NCBI RefSeq assembly: GCF_009755815.1
Contig: NZ_WRPK01000005.1
Location: 1 to 64,000 of the forward strand
DNA from: Flavisphingomonas formosensis
GTDB lineage: Bacteria > Pseudomonadota > Alphaproteobacteria > Sphingomonadales > Sphingomonadaceae
DNA length: 64,000 bases
Direction of reading: 5' to 3'
In this document: piece after piece, positions 54,792-63,085 of the stretch
Numbering within the stretch: position 1 is the stretch's first letter
How the letters are laid out: every line of letters begins with the position of its first letter
The notes under the pieces: generated by a model
Database searches by the model: none
Seen by the model: the letters and a program-made list of their open reading frames with translations, nothing else
Told to the model about the DNA's origin: nothing
Program-made: the position numbers and the translations under genes

Positions 54792-55758
54792 ATGAAGAAT
54801 ATAGCTGCTGCTCTGGGGCCCATTCTTTTGAGTCTCTCGTTGGCGCACCAAGCGCGCGCGCAAGGCATTGTTGGCCCCACGGCCACACCTGCGCCCGTCG
54901 TCGTTCACTACCGGACGGAACGACGGCGTGAAAGTCTTCTACCGCGAAGCTGGGCCGGCCAACGGCCCCGTCGTGCTGCTGTTGCACGGCTTTCCGACCT
55001 CCTCGCATATGTTCCGGAACCTGATCCCCTATCTGGCAGACAAATATCGGGTCATCGCGCGGGACTATCCCGGCTTCGGCCAGAGCGACGCGCCGGATCA
55101 CACCCAATTCACCTATTCGTTCGCCCATTATGCCGACATGATTGATACGCTGGTCCAGCGCCTCCGCGCCAAGCGCTACGCCCTCTATCTGATGGACTTT
55201 GGTGCGCCTGTTGGCTGCCGGCTCGCACTGAAGCATCCCGAGCGGGTCAGCGCGTTGATTGTGCAGAACGGCAATGCCTATGAAGAAGGATTGGGCGATG
55301 CTTGGCACACGATCAAGGCCTATTGGACCGCGGGGACGCCCGAGACGCATATGGCACTGGCCGGCCTGTTCTCTCCCGAGGTCACGAAGTTCCGATATAC
55401 CGACGGCATGGGCGATGCGGCGCGCATCAGTCCGGACAACTGGGTCCATGACCAGGCGCTGCTCGACAGGCCCGGCAACCGCGAAATCCAGATGGACCTG
55501 TTCTACGACTATCGCACCAATGTTTCGCTCTACCCGCAATTCCAGAAGTTCTTCAGGGACCGCAAACCACCGACGATCATCCTGTGGGGCAGGAACGACA
55601 AGATTTTCCCGGCCGAGGCCGCTTATCCCTATCGGCGAGACTTGCCCGATACAGAATTCTATCTGTTCGAGAGCGGCCATTTCGCGCTCGAGGATCGCCT
55701 TGCGGAGATGGCGCCGCTGATCCACGACTTCCTCGACCGCAAGGTGGCTCAGCGCTGA
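54792..55758 (+). pseudogene. exported alpha/beta hydrolase with frameshift behind the signal peptide
   Basis: AGGAGG precedes ATG 54792, which encodes a good signal peptide (NIAAALGPILLSLSLAHQAR) in one frame up to VVVHYRT. The hydrolase proper begins in another frame at DGVKVFYREAGPANGPVVLL and runs to 55758. It has HGFPTSSHMF, an Asp nucleophile in YLMDFGAPVGCRLA and a C-terminal His, as in haloalkane dehalogenases and epoxide hydrolases. A single indel near 54915 explains the split. The only start in the second frame (54868) would give a cytoplasmic protein of 296 residues, so partial function is possible. Confidence 0.75.
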
Positions 55759-56026
55759 GCGAACGCAGGTGTCTTTAGCATGGCGCCTCGCATGGCCTGC
55801 GAACCAGCAACGATTGCGCGGCTATTGCCGACACGTTCGAGCGGGCGGAGGGGGCTAAGGGTGGTGCAGGCATCAATGCTCGCCACCTGGTTGCTTTCGC
55901 CGATCGTCACGCGCGCGGCCCGGATCTGGCGCCTCGCAGATCAGCAAGGGAGGATCGTAGCCCTCGGCAGAGACGGAGCACTGCAACCCGGACCTTCCGT
56001 CGGCCTGGTGGCCGAACGGGTGGGAG
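55759..56026. other. spacer between hydrolase and dps
   Basis: 268 bases; no supported gene, repeat or terminator. Confidence 0.4.
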
Positions 56027-56488
56027 TCAGTCGTCCAGCAGATGGGCCTCGATCAGCCAGAGCTGCTTGTCGCTGCCGCGCGAAATCTCGGTAAAAAAAA
56101 TGTCGGCGGTATCGGCGTCGCCCTCGGATTCCGCTGCAGCAATCCCGGCGCGCATTCGTGCACCGAATGACGCGAGGCTCGCTGAAAGCGCTCTGAGATG
56201 GGCTTCGCCGTGACGCGCTTCGAGCGGGTAAACATAGAGCGTGGACAAGGCAGCGGTGGTCTGGACACGTCCGTCGGCAGTATGGCCGAGCGTCGTGATC
56301 CGTTCGGCGAGGAGGTCGACGAAGCCTTCTACCTCGTCATGGAGCTTATCGAACAGCTCGTGCAATTGGAGGAATTGGGGTCCCCGCACATTCCAATGGG
56401 CCTGCTTCGTCTGCGCGTCGAGGTCGAGTGCATCGGATAGGGCCGCCTGGAGGAGCGTAACGGCCTGCCTGCGCACAAGATCGGACAA
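56027..56488 (-). CDS. dps: Dps-family DNA-protection ferritin, 5-prime end altered
   Basis: About 153 residues of a Dps ferritin-like four-helix protein that stores iron and protects DNA. LDLDAQTKQAHWNVRGPQFL and LHELFDKLHDEVEGFVDLLA hold the ferroxidase His, Asp and Glu residues at the dimer interface. Family resemblance extends upstream of the TTG at 56488 (RTDLSDLVRRQ), but there the sequence meets the hipA fragment of the opposite strand at about 56500. No ATG is found, so the native N-terminus was lost at the junction. Confidence 0.75.
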   Translation of the reverse strand: MSDLVRRQAVTLLQAALSDALDLDAQTKQAHWNVRGPQFLQLHELFDKLHDEVEGFVDLLAERITTLGHTADGRVQTTAALSTLYVYPLEARHGEAHLRALSASLASFGARMRAGIAAAESEGDADTADIFFTEISRGSDKQLWLIEAHLLDD

Positions 56489-56501
56489 ATCGGTTCGGCT
56501 C

Positions 56502-56954
56502 GGTTCCTATACCGAGATCGTCGATTTCATGCGCGGCCACTCCGCCGACCCGGAGCGGGATTTCATCGAACTCTATCGCCGCCTGATCTTCACCATCCTG
56601 GTGTCGAACAAGGATGATCACCTTAAGAATCACGGCTTTCTCTATACCGGCCGTGGGCAATGGCGTCTGTCGCCAATGTTCGACGTCAATCCGGCACCCG
56701 ACCGCAATCCGCATCTCGAAACGGCGATCTTCGAAGGCGGCGCCCATGACCGATCGATCGCGCTTGCTCTAGATGCCTGCGAGTTTTTCGAGATCGAGAC
56801 GCCGGACGCACGCGCGCTGATCCGGGATTTGGCAAACACAGTCGCACAACACTGGCGCGGCGCGTTGCGCGACGCCGGGATCACGAGCGCGCAGGTGCGC
56901 ACCTTTGAACCTGCCTTCGAGCACGAAGAAGCCGAGTTAGCGCAAGGCCTGTAA
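56502..56954 (+). pseudogene. HipA-type kinase, C-terminal fragment
   Basis: GSYTEIVDFMRGHSADPERD, catalytic VSNKDDHLKNHGFLY and metal site LSPMFDVNPAPDRNPH belong to the C-terminal kinase half of a second HipA. The N-terminal half and the start are missing; the sequence upstream is dps on the other strand. It is not closely similar to the hipA at 30.5 kb. Confidence 0.75.
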
Positions 56955-56999
56955 GTCATATCTGACGATATATCGCAATTTAAAAGTCATATCTGACTT
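56953..56999. repeat. tandem operator-like repeat after the hipA fragment
   Basis: AAGTCATATCTGAC occurs at 56953-56966 and 56984-56997, 31 bases apart, about three helical turns. The second copy extends to a perfect inverted repeat, AAGTCA-TATC-TGACTT. The first overlaps the stop codon of the hipA fragment. This looks like a double binding site for a dimeric regulator. Confidence 0.5.
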
Positions 57000-57189
57000 A
57001 CTAATCGAATGGCCTTTGTCCGAAAATGTATACATATTTCGGACAGTCTGCGCTGGAGCACTCGGTTGTCGTCGCGGGTCGCGATGCGTCGGCAGTTCTT
57101 TAGTTTGTTTTGACGTCCTCCCTGTTTTTTCATCCATGCTGAGTGAGAGTTTTCCGGCCCTTTGATGCCTGTGAGCAAGGAGCTGGGAC

Positions 57190-57456
57190 ATGAAGAAGAC
57201 GCGCTACACGGAAGAGCAGATTGCGTTCGCGCTGAAGCAGGCGGAGACGGGTACGCCTGTCGCCGAGGTCATCCGCCGGATGGGTGTTTCGGAGCAGACC
57301 TTCTATCGCTGGAAGAAGGTGTATGGCGGGCTCGGCGTTGGCGAGTTGCGGCGGGTGAAGCAACTCGAGGACGAGAACCGCAAGCTCAAGCAGTTGGTCG
57401 CCGACCTCAGTCTCGACAAGCACATCCTGCAGGATGTTCTGGCAAAAAAGCTCTGA
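57190..57456 (+). CDS. IS3-family transposase OrfA
   Basis: 88 residues: HTH MKKTRYTEEQIAFALKQAET, then MGVSEQTFYRWKKVYGGLG, and a leucine-zipper-like end. It binds the IS ends. Near its 3-prime end AAAAAAG (57444-57450) allows a -1 shift into orfB. Confidence 0.9.
   Translation: MKKTRYTEEQIAFALKQAETGTPVAEVIRRMGVSEQTFYRWKKVYGGLGVGELRRVKQLEDENRKLKQLVADLSLDKHILQDVLAKKL
57444..57450 (+). other. programmed -1 frameshift site A-AAA-AAG
   Basis: The heptamer AAAAAAG lies six bases before the orfA stop. After a -1 slip the frame reads KKALTPGRRREIV into orfB. Such sites make the OrfAB fusion transposase in IS3 elements. Confidence 0.8.
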
Positions 57457-58319
57457 CGCCTGGGCGGCGGCGCGAGATCGTCGCGCACGTCCAGGCGTCC
57501 CATGGGGTGAGCGAGCGGCGCAGCTGCCTCGCGCTCGGCGTCGATCGCTCGTCGGTGCGGTACCTGTCGCACAAGCCGGATCAGGCGCCGCTCAGGCTGC
57601 GGATTCATGATCTGGCGGCAGCGCGGATGCGCTACGGCTATTTCCGGATCTACATCCTGCTACGCCGGGAAGGATGGCTGGTGAACCACAAGCGGGTCTA
57701 CCGGCTCTATCGGGAGGATGGATTGAGCCTGCGGCTCAGGCGCCCTCGTCGCAACGTCAGCGCTGCCAACCGCGCGCGGCAGCCGGCAGCGTCGGCACCG
57801 AACGAGATGTGGTCGATGGACTTCGTCTCGGATGCGCTGTTCGATGGTCGTCGCTTGCGGGCGCTGACGGTGGTCGATGCGTTCGCCCGCGAGGCACTGG
57901 CGATCGACGTCAACCAGGGCATCAAGGGCGAGCAGGTGGTAGCGGCGATGGCGCGTATCTCGTCGTTGCGCGGCGCGCCCAGGACGATCCGGGTGGACAA
58001 TGGCCCCGAGTTCATCTCGAAGGCGCTCGATCGCTGGGCGTACGAGAATGGCGTCACGCTTGACTTCAGCCGGCCGGGGAAACCGACCGACAATGCGTTC
58101 GTGGAATCGTTCAACGGCCGGCTGCGCGACGAATGCTTGAATGCGCATTGGTTCCTGTCGCTGGCAGATGCTCGGACCAAGATCGAGGCTTGGCGACGGG
58201 ACTATAATGAGAGCCGTCCTCACACGGCTCTTGGCTGGTTGACGCCAGCCGAATATGCTGCATCCGCCGGGATTAATCCCGGCGGATGCAGGCCGGAAAC
58301 TCGCATCACGCCCGGATGA
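57453..58319 (+). CDS. IS3-family transposase OrfB (DDE integrase core, made by frameshift)
   Basis: The rve DDE domain: NEMWSMDFVSDALFDGRRLR (first Asp), IRVDNGPEFISKALDRWAYE (second Asp) and NAFVESFNGRLRDECLN (Glu), with the preceding HTH_21 part (RMRYGYFRIYILLRREGW). There is no good independent start; it is read by frameshifting from orfA. A 34-base palindrome lies inside its last codons. Confidence 0.88.
   Translation: MTPGRRREIVAHVQASHGVSERRSCLALGVDRSSVRYLSHKPDQAPLRLRIHDLAAARMRYGYFRIYILLRREGWLVNHKRVYRLYREDGLSLRLRRPRRNVSAANRARQPAASAPNEMWSMDFVSDALFDGRRLRALTVVDAFAREALAIDVNQGIKGEQVVAAMARISSLRGAPRTIRVDNGPEFISKALDRWAYENGVTLDFSRPGKPTDNAFVESFNGRLRDECLNAHWFLSLADARTKIEAWRRDYNESRPHTALGWLTPAEYAASAGINPGGCRPETRITPG
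58258..58291. repeat. perfect 34-base palindrome at the orfB end
   Basis: CTGCATCCGCCGGGATT and AATCCCGGCGGATGCAG meet without a spacer, giving a perfect self-complementary sequence inside the last codons of orfB. No T-run follows. It could form a cruciform or hairpin affecting transposase mRNA, or be a recombination site. Confidence 0.8.
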
Positions 58320-58457
58320 GAAACCGGGGGACCGTCAAACAATCGCCCGGCTCTAATCCCAGCCGGAGGAAAGCTGGGGGTCAGGTCACCGCCTTTAAGG
58401 GGGCAACAACAGCCACTCCCGCCAACACTACAGACCCCGCTCGGTGAACAAGGCGGA

Positions 58458-59297
58458 TTAGAGAATGACCGTCTTGTTCCCGTTGGGGAAGATACGGTGT
58501 TCGGCGTGCCAGCGAACCGCACGGCTTAACACCGATGCCTCGATCTCACGCCCGATCGCCACCATTTCCTCCGCAGCTACCGCGTGATTCACGCGTCGAA
58601 CATCCTGCTCGATGATTGGCCCTTCGTCGAGATCGGCGGTCACGAAATGGGCCGTCGCGCCGATCAGCTTCACACCGCGGGCATGCGCCTGGTGATAGGG
58701 CTTGGCCCCCTTGAAGCTCGGCAGGAAGCTGTGATGGATGTTGATGCAGCGGCCATCGAGCTTTCTCGAGAATTCGTCAGACAGGATCTGCATATAGCGC
58801 GCAAGCACGGTGAGGTCTGTCCCGCTCTCCTCGATCAGCGAGAGAAACCGGGCCTCCTGCGCAGCCTTGCCTTCGCTCATCGGCAAGTGATGAAAGCGCA
58901 AGCCATGCCACTCGCTGACCTTGCGCATCGTCTCGTGGTTGGAAACAACGCCGACGATCTCGATGGGAAGCTGTCCGATCTCCTGCTTGTGGATCAGGTC
59001 GATCAGGCAATGGCCGAACTTTGAAACGGCGATCAGGACCCGCTCCTTCTTCGACAGGTCCTTGAGCTGCCAATCGAGCTGGAGCTGCCGGGCGAGCGGC
59101 TCGATCTTTTCGGCGAGGGACTCCAGCGGCATCGGACTGAGCAGCTCGATCCGCGAAAAAAAGCTTGCTGTCTCGGGGTCGCCGTAGACTTCCGCAGCGC
59201 GGATGTCGCATCCGTGTGCAGCAACGAGCGAGGCAACCGCCGCCATGATACCGGGCTGATCGGGCGAGCGAAAGCGCAGGACGAAATTGTCGGTCAA
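58458..59297 (-). CDS. purU: formyltetrahydrofolate deformylase
   Basis: 279 residues. An N-terminal ACT domain (RFRSPDQPGIMAAVASLVAA) is followed by a formyltransferase-like domain with catalytic Asn/His/Asp in INIHHSFLPSFKGAKPYHQA and GATAHFVTADLDEGPIIEQD. It hydrolyses 10-formyl-THF to THF and formate, balancing the one-carbon pool. The start is TTG at 59297 with AGGAG six bases upstream. It is 17 bases after soxG, the last gene of the sarcosine oxidase operon, where it recycles THF. Confidence 0.92.
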   Translation of the reverse strand: MTDNFVLRFRSPDQPGIMAAVASLVAAHGCDIRAAEVYGDPETASFFSRIELLSPMPLESLAEKIEPLARQLQLDWQLKDLSKKERVLIAVSKFGHCLIDLIHKQEIGQLPIEIVGVVSNHETMRKVSEWHGLRFHHLPMSEGKAAQEARFLSLIEESGTDLTVLARYMQILSDEFSRKLDGRCINIHHSFLPSFKGAKPYHQAHARGVKLIGATAHFVTADLDEGPIIEQDVRRVNHAVAAEEMVAIGREIEASVLSRAVRWHAEHRIFPNGNKTVIL

Positions 59298-59314
59298 AGC
59301 GAACTCCTGATGGA

Positions 59315-59869
59315 TCAGCCGCGGGCAAGGACACGGGCGGCGTAAGCAGCCATGGATTGATCGACGACAATGCGAAAACGAGGCGCGCCGTCGAGATCAG
59401 CCAGCCGTGCGATGACCATCGTGGTATCGCCCAGCAGCGAACGGGCGACATCGTCGACCCGGAAGCTCTTGTCCCAAAGATCGAGGGGGCAATGCGCGGC
59501 GAGCACATCACGGGCATCGCTGCCGGTGAGCACGAAGGCGGTCCGGCCGTGGGTGATGTCGAGGGCAAGCGCGGCCTCGTCGTCGCGGAGGTCCGATTGC
59601 GCCAGCCATGCCGCCACAGCCTCCTCGCCGCCGCAGATCAGCCATTCCCCCGGAGCCAGCCAGACAAAGGTCAGGTCGTTCTGCACGACCTGTCGCCGCA
59701 ACGGAGGCGGGGCATTGCCGGTGATCGAGGCAAATCGGCCGTCGGCGTCGGGGCCGTGAACGCGCAGCTTGGCAAGGGCGATGTCCTCGATCTCGAGCGC
59801 GAGTGTCGGGCGAACGAAGCCGGCGGCAGGGGATGGTGCTCGTGCTAGCAAAATTTGCGGGTCAGGCAT
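59315..59869 (-). CDS. soxG: sarcosine oxidase gamma subunit
   Basis: About 184 residues; a GcvT-like gamma subunit: LAKLRVHGPDADGRFASITG, then FVWLAPGEWLICG and DITHGRTAFVLTGSDARDVL. It completes the heterotetrameric enzyme. I start it at ATG 59869, overlapping the soxA stop by eight bases; the longer frame to 60112 is a shadow of soxA. Confidence 0.88.
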   Translation of the reverse strand: MPDPQILLARAPSPAAGFVRPTLALEIEDIALAKLRVHGPDADGRFASITGNAPPPLRRQVVQNDLTFVWLAPGEWLICGGEEAVAAWLAQSDLRDDEAALALDITHGRTAFVLTGSDARDVLAAHCPLDLWDKSFRVDDVARSLLGDTTMVIARLADLDGAPRFRIVVDQSMAAYAARVLARG

Positions 59870-62792
59870 GGAGACGCTCCCCGGAAGGATCATAAAAGCG
59901 GACATCGGCAATTTTCGCGGCTCGCCAGGTTCCCAGATCCCAGATCCGGACGGCCTCGCCCATCCGCTCGCCGCCGCGTTCGACGAGTGCCAGAGCAACA
60001 GGGCGGCCAAGCGTCGGCGATTGGGCGCTGGAGGTGACCCACCCCTGGGTGCCGCGCGCTTCGACCGCTTCGCCAGGCAGGACATGCGCGCCAACTGCCA
60101 GCGGACCGGCACCGTCGATCACTTCAAGCCCGACGAGCTGGCGCCGGTCCGGGCGGAGTCCATCGGGCCGCACGATGGATCGCCGACCGACGAAATCGTC
60201 AGGCTTCTTGGCGATCGCTGCGCCGAAGCCCAGGTCTTGCGGATATGTGGTGCCATCGGTGTCCGAACCGACGTGCAGGAAGCCCTTTTCGAGCCGCATC
60301 ACCATCATCGCTTCAACGCCGAATGGCGTTATCCCATGCGGCTTGCCAGCGCGCATCAGCTCTTCCCAGAGCGAAGCGCCATAGCGCCACGGAACCGCCA
60401 CTTCATACGAAAGCTCGCCAGAGTAGCTGACTCGCTGCACGCGGGCAGGCACCCCGCCAATCGCGCCGACGCGGATTTGCATGTGCGCAAATGCTTCGGA
60501 CGAAAGGTCGATATCGCTGCCCAACGCGGCCAGCACATCGCGAGCCCGGGGGCCGGCGATGTTTACCACCGCCCACGCGGTCGTGACATTCTCGACCGCG
60601 ACGCGCAGGTGCGGCCATTCGCATTGCAGCCATTCGTGGAAGGATTCAGCAATGGCAGAGGCATGGCCACTCGTGGTGCCGACCAGATAATGACATTCGC
60701 CGATCCGCGCGATCACGCCGTCGTCGTAGACCACCCCATGCTCGCTGAGCATCAGCCCGTAGCGGCATTGACCGATCTTGAGCGTGCGAATTCCGCCGAC
60801 ATACATGCGCTGCAGAAACTCTGCTGCATCCGGCCCCTTGACCTCGATCTTGCCGAGCGTGGAGGCGTCGAACAGTCCCGCAGCCTGGCGCACTGCCATC
60901 ACTTCACGGGCAACAGCGCGATGCTCGTCCTCGCCCGGGCGCGGGAAAAAGGCTGCGCGGCTCCATCGGCCATAGGGTTCCATCACCGCGTCAAGCGCAA
61001 GCTGGGCCGCGTGCGAGGGAGTTTCTGAAAGCGGGCTCAAGTCCTCGCCGGTGGCGCGGCCGGCAAAGGCGCCGATCGTCACTGGGTCAAACGGAGGGCG
61101 GAACCTGGTGGTGCCAATCGCGGGTGCAGCCTTGCCAAGGAGCGCCGACAGCGTCTGGATGCCCGATATGTTCGACGTCTTGCCCTGATCGGAGGCCATG
61201 CCCAGCGTGGTATATCGCTTGAGATGCTCGACCGAGCGGAAGTTTTCGCGGGCGGCAAGCTGCACATCGCCCACCGTGACGTCGTTCTGGAAATCGAGCC
61301 ACGCCGAGGCAGCCTTCGGATCGCCATCGGCAAAGCGGCGGGTCGGGCCGACTGGGGCAGGGGCGGGATAACGGACAGCAGTGCCGCGCGCGACGTCGCG
61401 TGCCATGGCGATGGCTGCTGTCAGGTCGAAAATGCCCGCTGCCGCGCCGACATTGACCGCGTTCTGGACAGCGGTCGCTGGCAGGAATGCTTGCAGCGCA
61501 TCATCATAATCGAGCGATCCACCGGACTGGGAATGGAGATGAACGGCGGGATTCCAGCCATCAGACATCAGGATCGCATCACAGCTGAGCCGCTGACGAT
61601 GTCTGCCATCAAGCGCCGCGATATCGAGTCCCTTGACCATACGACGCCCGCGCGCGGCGATTGGCACTGCGCCTTGAACAACGCGGATGCCGCATTCTGC
61701 CGCGGCCAGCGCGGGGGCACCGGGGGACACGCGCGAATCGACGATCGCCACGGAGGCGCAGCCTGCAGCATGGAGGGCGCGTGCGGCAGCGTAGGCAGAG
61801 TCATTGTTGGTACAGACCACGATCCGTTGGCCGGGAACCGCGCCATAGCGCCGTGCATAGACCTGTGCTGCAGAGGCAAGCATTACCCCCGGCAGATCGT
61901 TGCCTGCAAAGGGGATGGGCCTTTCGAATGCCCCGGTTGCCAGGATTACCTTGCCTGCCCGGACCTTCCAGAGCCGCTGGCGCGGTCCTTTCCGCTGGTG
62001 TGGAGGCAGGTGATCGCTGAGACGCTCGGCAAGTGCGACGAGGTTGTGGTCATAAAACCCGAAGGCCATCGTCCGGTTCAGCAATTCCACGTTGGGCAAG
62101 GCGCGCAGCCGGGCCAGTGCCGCGTCACGCCAGGCCATGGGCGCAGAGCCTTCGAGTTCATCGGCAGAAGCCAGCAGTCCACCGCCAAATTCGCAGTCTG
62201 CCTCGACCAGCATAACGCGCTCGTTGCCCGGCGCGGCCGCCGCCGCCTCGGCAGCTGCAAGGCCGGCGGCGCCGGACCCGATGACAAGCACATCGACATG
62301 GGCGAACCGATGCTCGTAGCAATCCGGATCGGGCTCGGCCGGGGCGACACCCAGACCCGCAGCATTGCGGATCGACGGCTCGAAGGCATGCCAGTTCGGC
62401 CAGAAAAACGTCTTGTAATAGAAGGCTGCCGGAATGAACCGCTTGAACAGCGAGTTGATTGCCAGAAGATCGAATTCCGCACTCGGCCGGGCATTGACCG
62501 GACCGGCGACCAGCCCCTCGTAAAGCTCGACCTGAGTTGCCTTGATATTGGGGAGAGTGTGCGATCCCCGCTCAAGCTGCACGATCCCGTTCGGCTCCTC
62601 CAGCCCGGCAGCGATGAGGCCGCGTGGGCGATGGTATTTGAAGCTCCTGCCAATGATCGAAACGCCATTGGCGATGAGGGCCGATGCCAGCGTGTCGCCG
62701 ACAAAGCCCTGGTAACGCCTGCCTGCCCATTCAAAGTTGATGGGTTTGCTGCGATCGACAACGAGGCCGGAATCCGTCCGCCAACCGCTCAT
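59862..62792 (-). CDS. soxA: sarcosine oxidase alpha subunit
   Basis: 976 residues, the large subunit that binds NAD+ and, with beta, FMN, and that carries the THF site. INFEWAGRRYQGFVGDTLAS is the N-terminal 2Fe-2S-like domain, LVIGSGAAGLAAAEAAAAAP the dinucleotide fold, and the last 380 residues are a GcvT-like aminomethyltransferase domain (FDASTLGKIEVKGPDAAEFL). The enzyme oxidises sarcosine to glycine, hydrogen peroxide and 5,10-methylene-THF. The ATG at 62792 overlaps the soxD stop (ATGA). Confidence 0.95.
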   Translation of the reverse strand: MSGWRTDSGLVVDRSKPINFEWAGRRYQGFVGDTLASALIANGVSIIGRSFKYHRPRGLIAAGLEEPNGIVQLERGSHTLPNIKATQVELYEGLVAGPVNARPSAEFDLLAINSLFKRFIPAAFYYKTFFWPNWHAFEPSIRNAAGLGVAPAEPDPDCYEHRFAHVDVLVIGSGAAGLAAAEAAAAAPGNERVMLVEADCEFGGGLLASADELEGSAPMAWRDAALARLRALPNVELLNRTMAFGFYDHNLVALAERLSDHLPPHQRKGPRQRLWKVRAGKVILATGAFERPIPFAGNDLPGVMLASAAQVYARRYGAVPGQRIVVCTNNDSAYAAARALHAAGCASVAIVDSRVSPGAPALAAAECGIRVVQGAVPIAARGRRMVKGLDIAALDGRHRQRLSCDAILMSDGWNPAVHLHSQSGGSLDYDDALQAFLPATAVQNAVNVGAAAGIFDLTAAIAMARDVARGTAVRYPAPAPVGPTRRFADGDPKAASAWLDFQNDVTVGDVQLAARENFRSVEHLKRYTTLGMASDQGKTSNISGIQTLSALLGKAAPAIGTTRFRPPFDPVTIGAFAGRATGEDLSPLSETPSHAAQLALDAVMEPYGRWSRAAFFPRPGEDEHRAVAREVMAVRQAAGLFDASTLGKIEVKGPDAAEFLQRMYVGGIRTLKIGQCRYGLMLSEHGVVYDDGVIARIGECHYLVGTTSGHASAIAESFHEWLQCEWPHLRVAVENVTTAWAVVNIAGPRARDVLAALGSDIDLSSEAFAHMQIRVGAIGGVPARVQRVSYSGELSYEVAVPWRYGASLWEELMRAGKPHGITPFGVEAMMVMRLEKGFLHVGSDTDGTTYPQDLGFGAAIAKKPDDFVGRRSIVRPDGLRPDRRQLVGLEVIDGAGPLAVGAHVLPGEAVEARGTQGWVTSSAQSPTLGRPVALALVERGGERMGEAVRIWDLGTWRAAKIADVRFYDPSGERLHA

Positions 62793-63073
62793 GATCCAGC
62801 CCCCGCGTCGATGGTCTCGCCCATCCGGTAGATCGCCGTGATCTTGTGGGTCACGGTATCGCGCGCCACGTTGAACCACTGACCGCAGCCAGCCATGTGC
62901 AGCCAGCGCTCACGGTGCTCACCCTTTGGGTTGTGCCTGTAAAAGAGGTAGTCGGCCCATTGTTCATCGCTGGCAGCGTCGTGCGGACCGGGCCGCTGCA
63001 CGTGACTTTCTCCGCCACAGCGGAACTCGATTTCGGAGCGGGGCCCGCAATAGGGGCAGTCGATCAGCAGCAC
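62789..63073 (-). CDS. soxD: sarcosine oxidase delta subunit
   Basis: 94 residues. The N-terminal zinc-binding MLLIDCPYCGPRSEIEFRCG and the GCGQWFNVARDTVTHKI end with Cys and His ligands are typical. It stabilises the complex. It lies between soxB and soxA with ATGA overlap to soxA. Confidence 0.92.
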   Translation of the reverse strand: MLLIDCPYCGPRSEIEFRCGGESHVQRPGPHDAASDEQWADYLFYRHNPKGEHRERWLHMAGCGQWFNVARDTVTHKITAIYRMGETIDAGAGS

Positions 63074-63085
63074 GTTCCTGTCCCT

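Larger units (their letters stand above)
57110..58387 (+). mobile_element. IS3-family (IS407-like) insertion sequence
   Basis: Two overlapping transposase genes with a programmed frameshift site. Ends are tentative: TGACGTCC near 57110 and GCTGGGGGTCAGGTCA at 58372-58387, which match only loosely. It separates the decayed region from the sarcosine oxidase operon. Both frames are intact, so it may be active. Confidence 0.75.

Noticed and set aside
61224-62831. 535-codon plus-strand frame opposite soxA
   Set aside because: Shadow frame; soxA on the minus strand has clear domains and operon overlaps.
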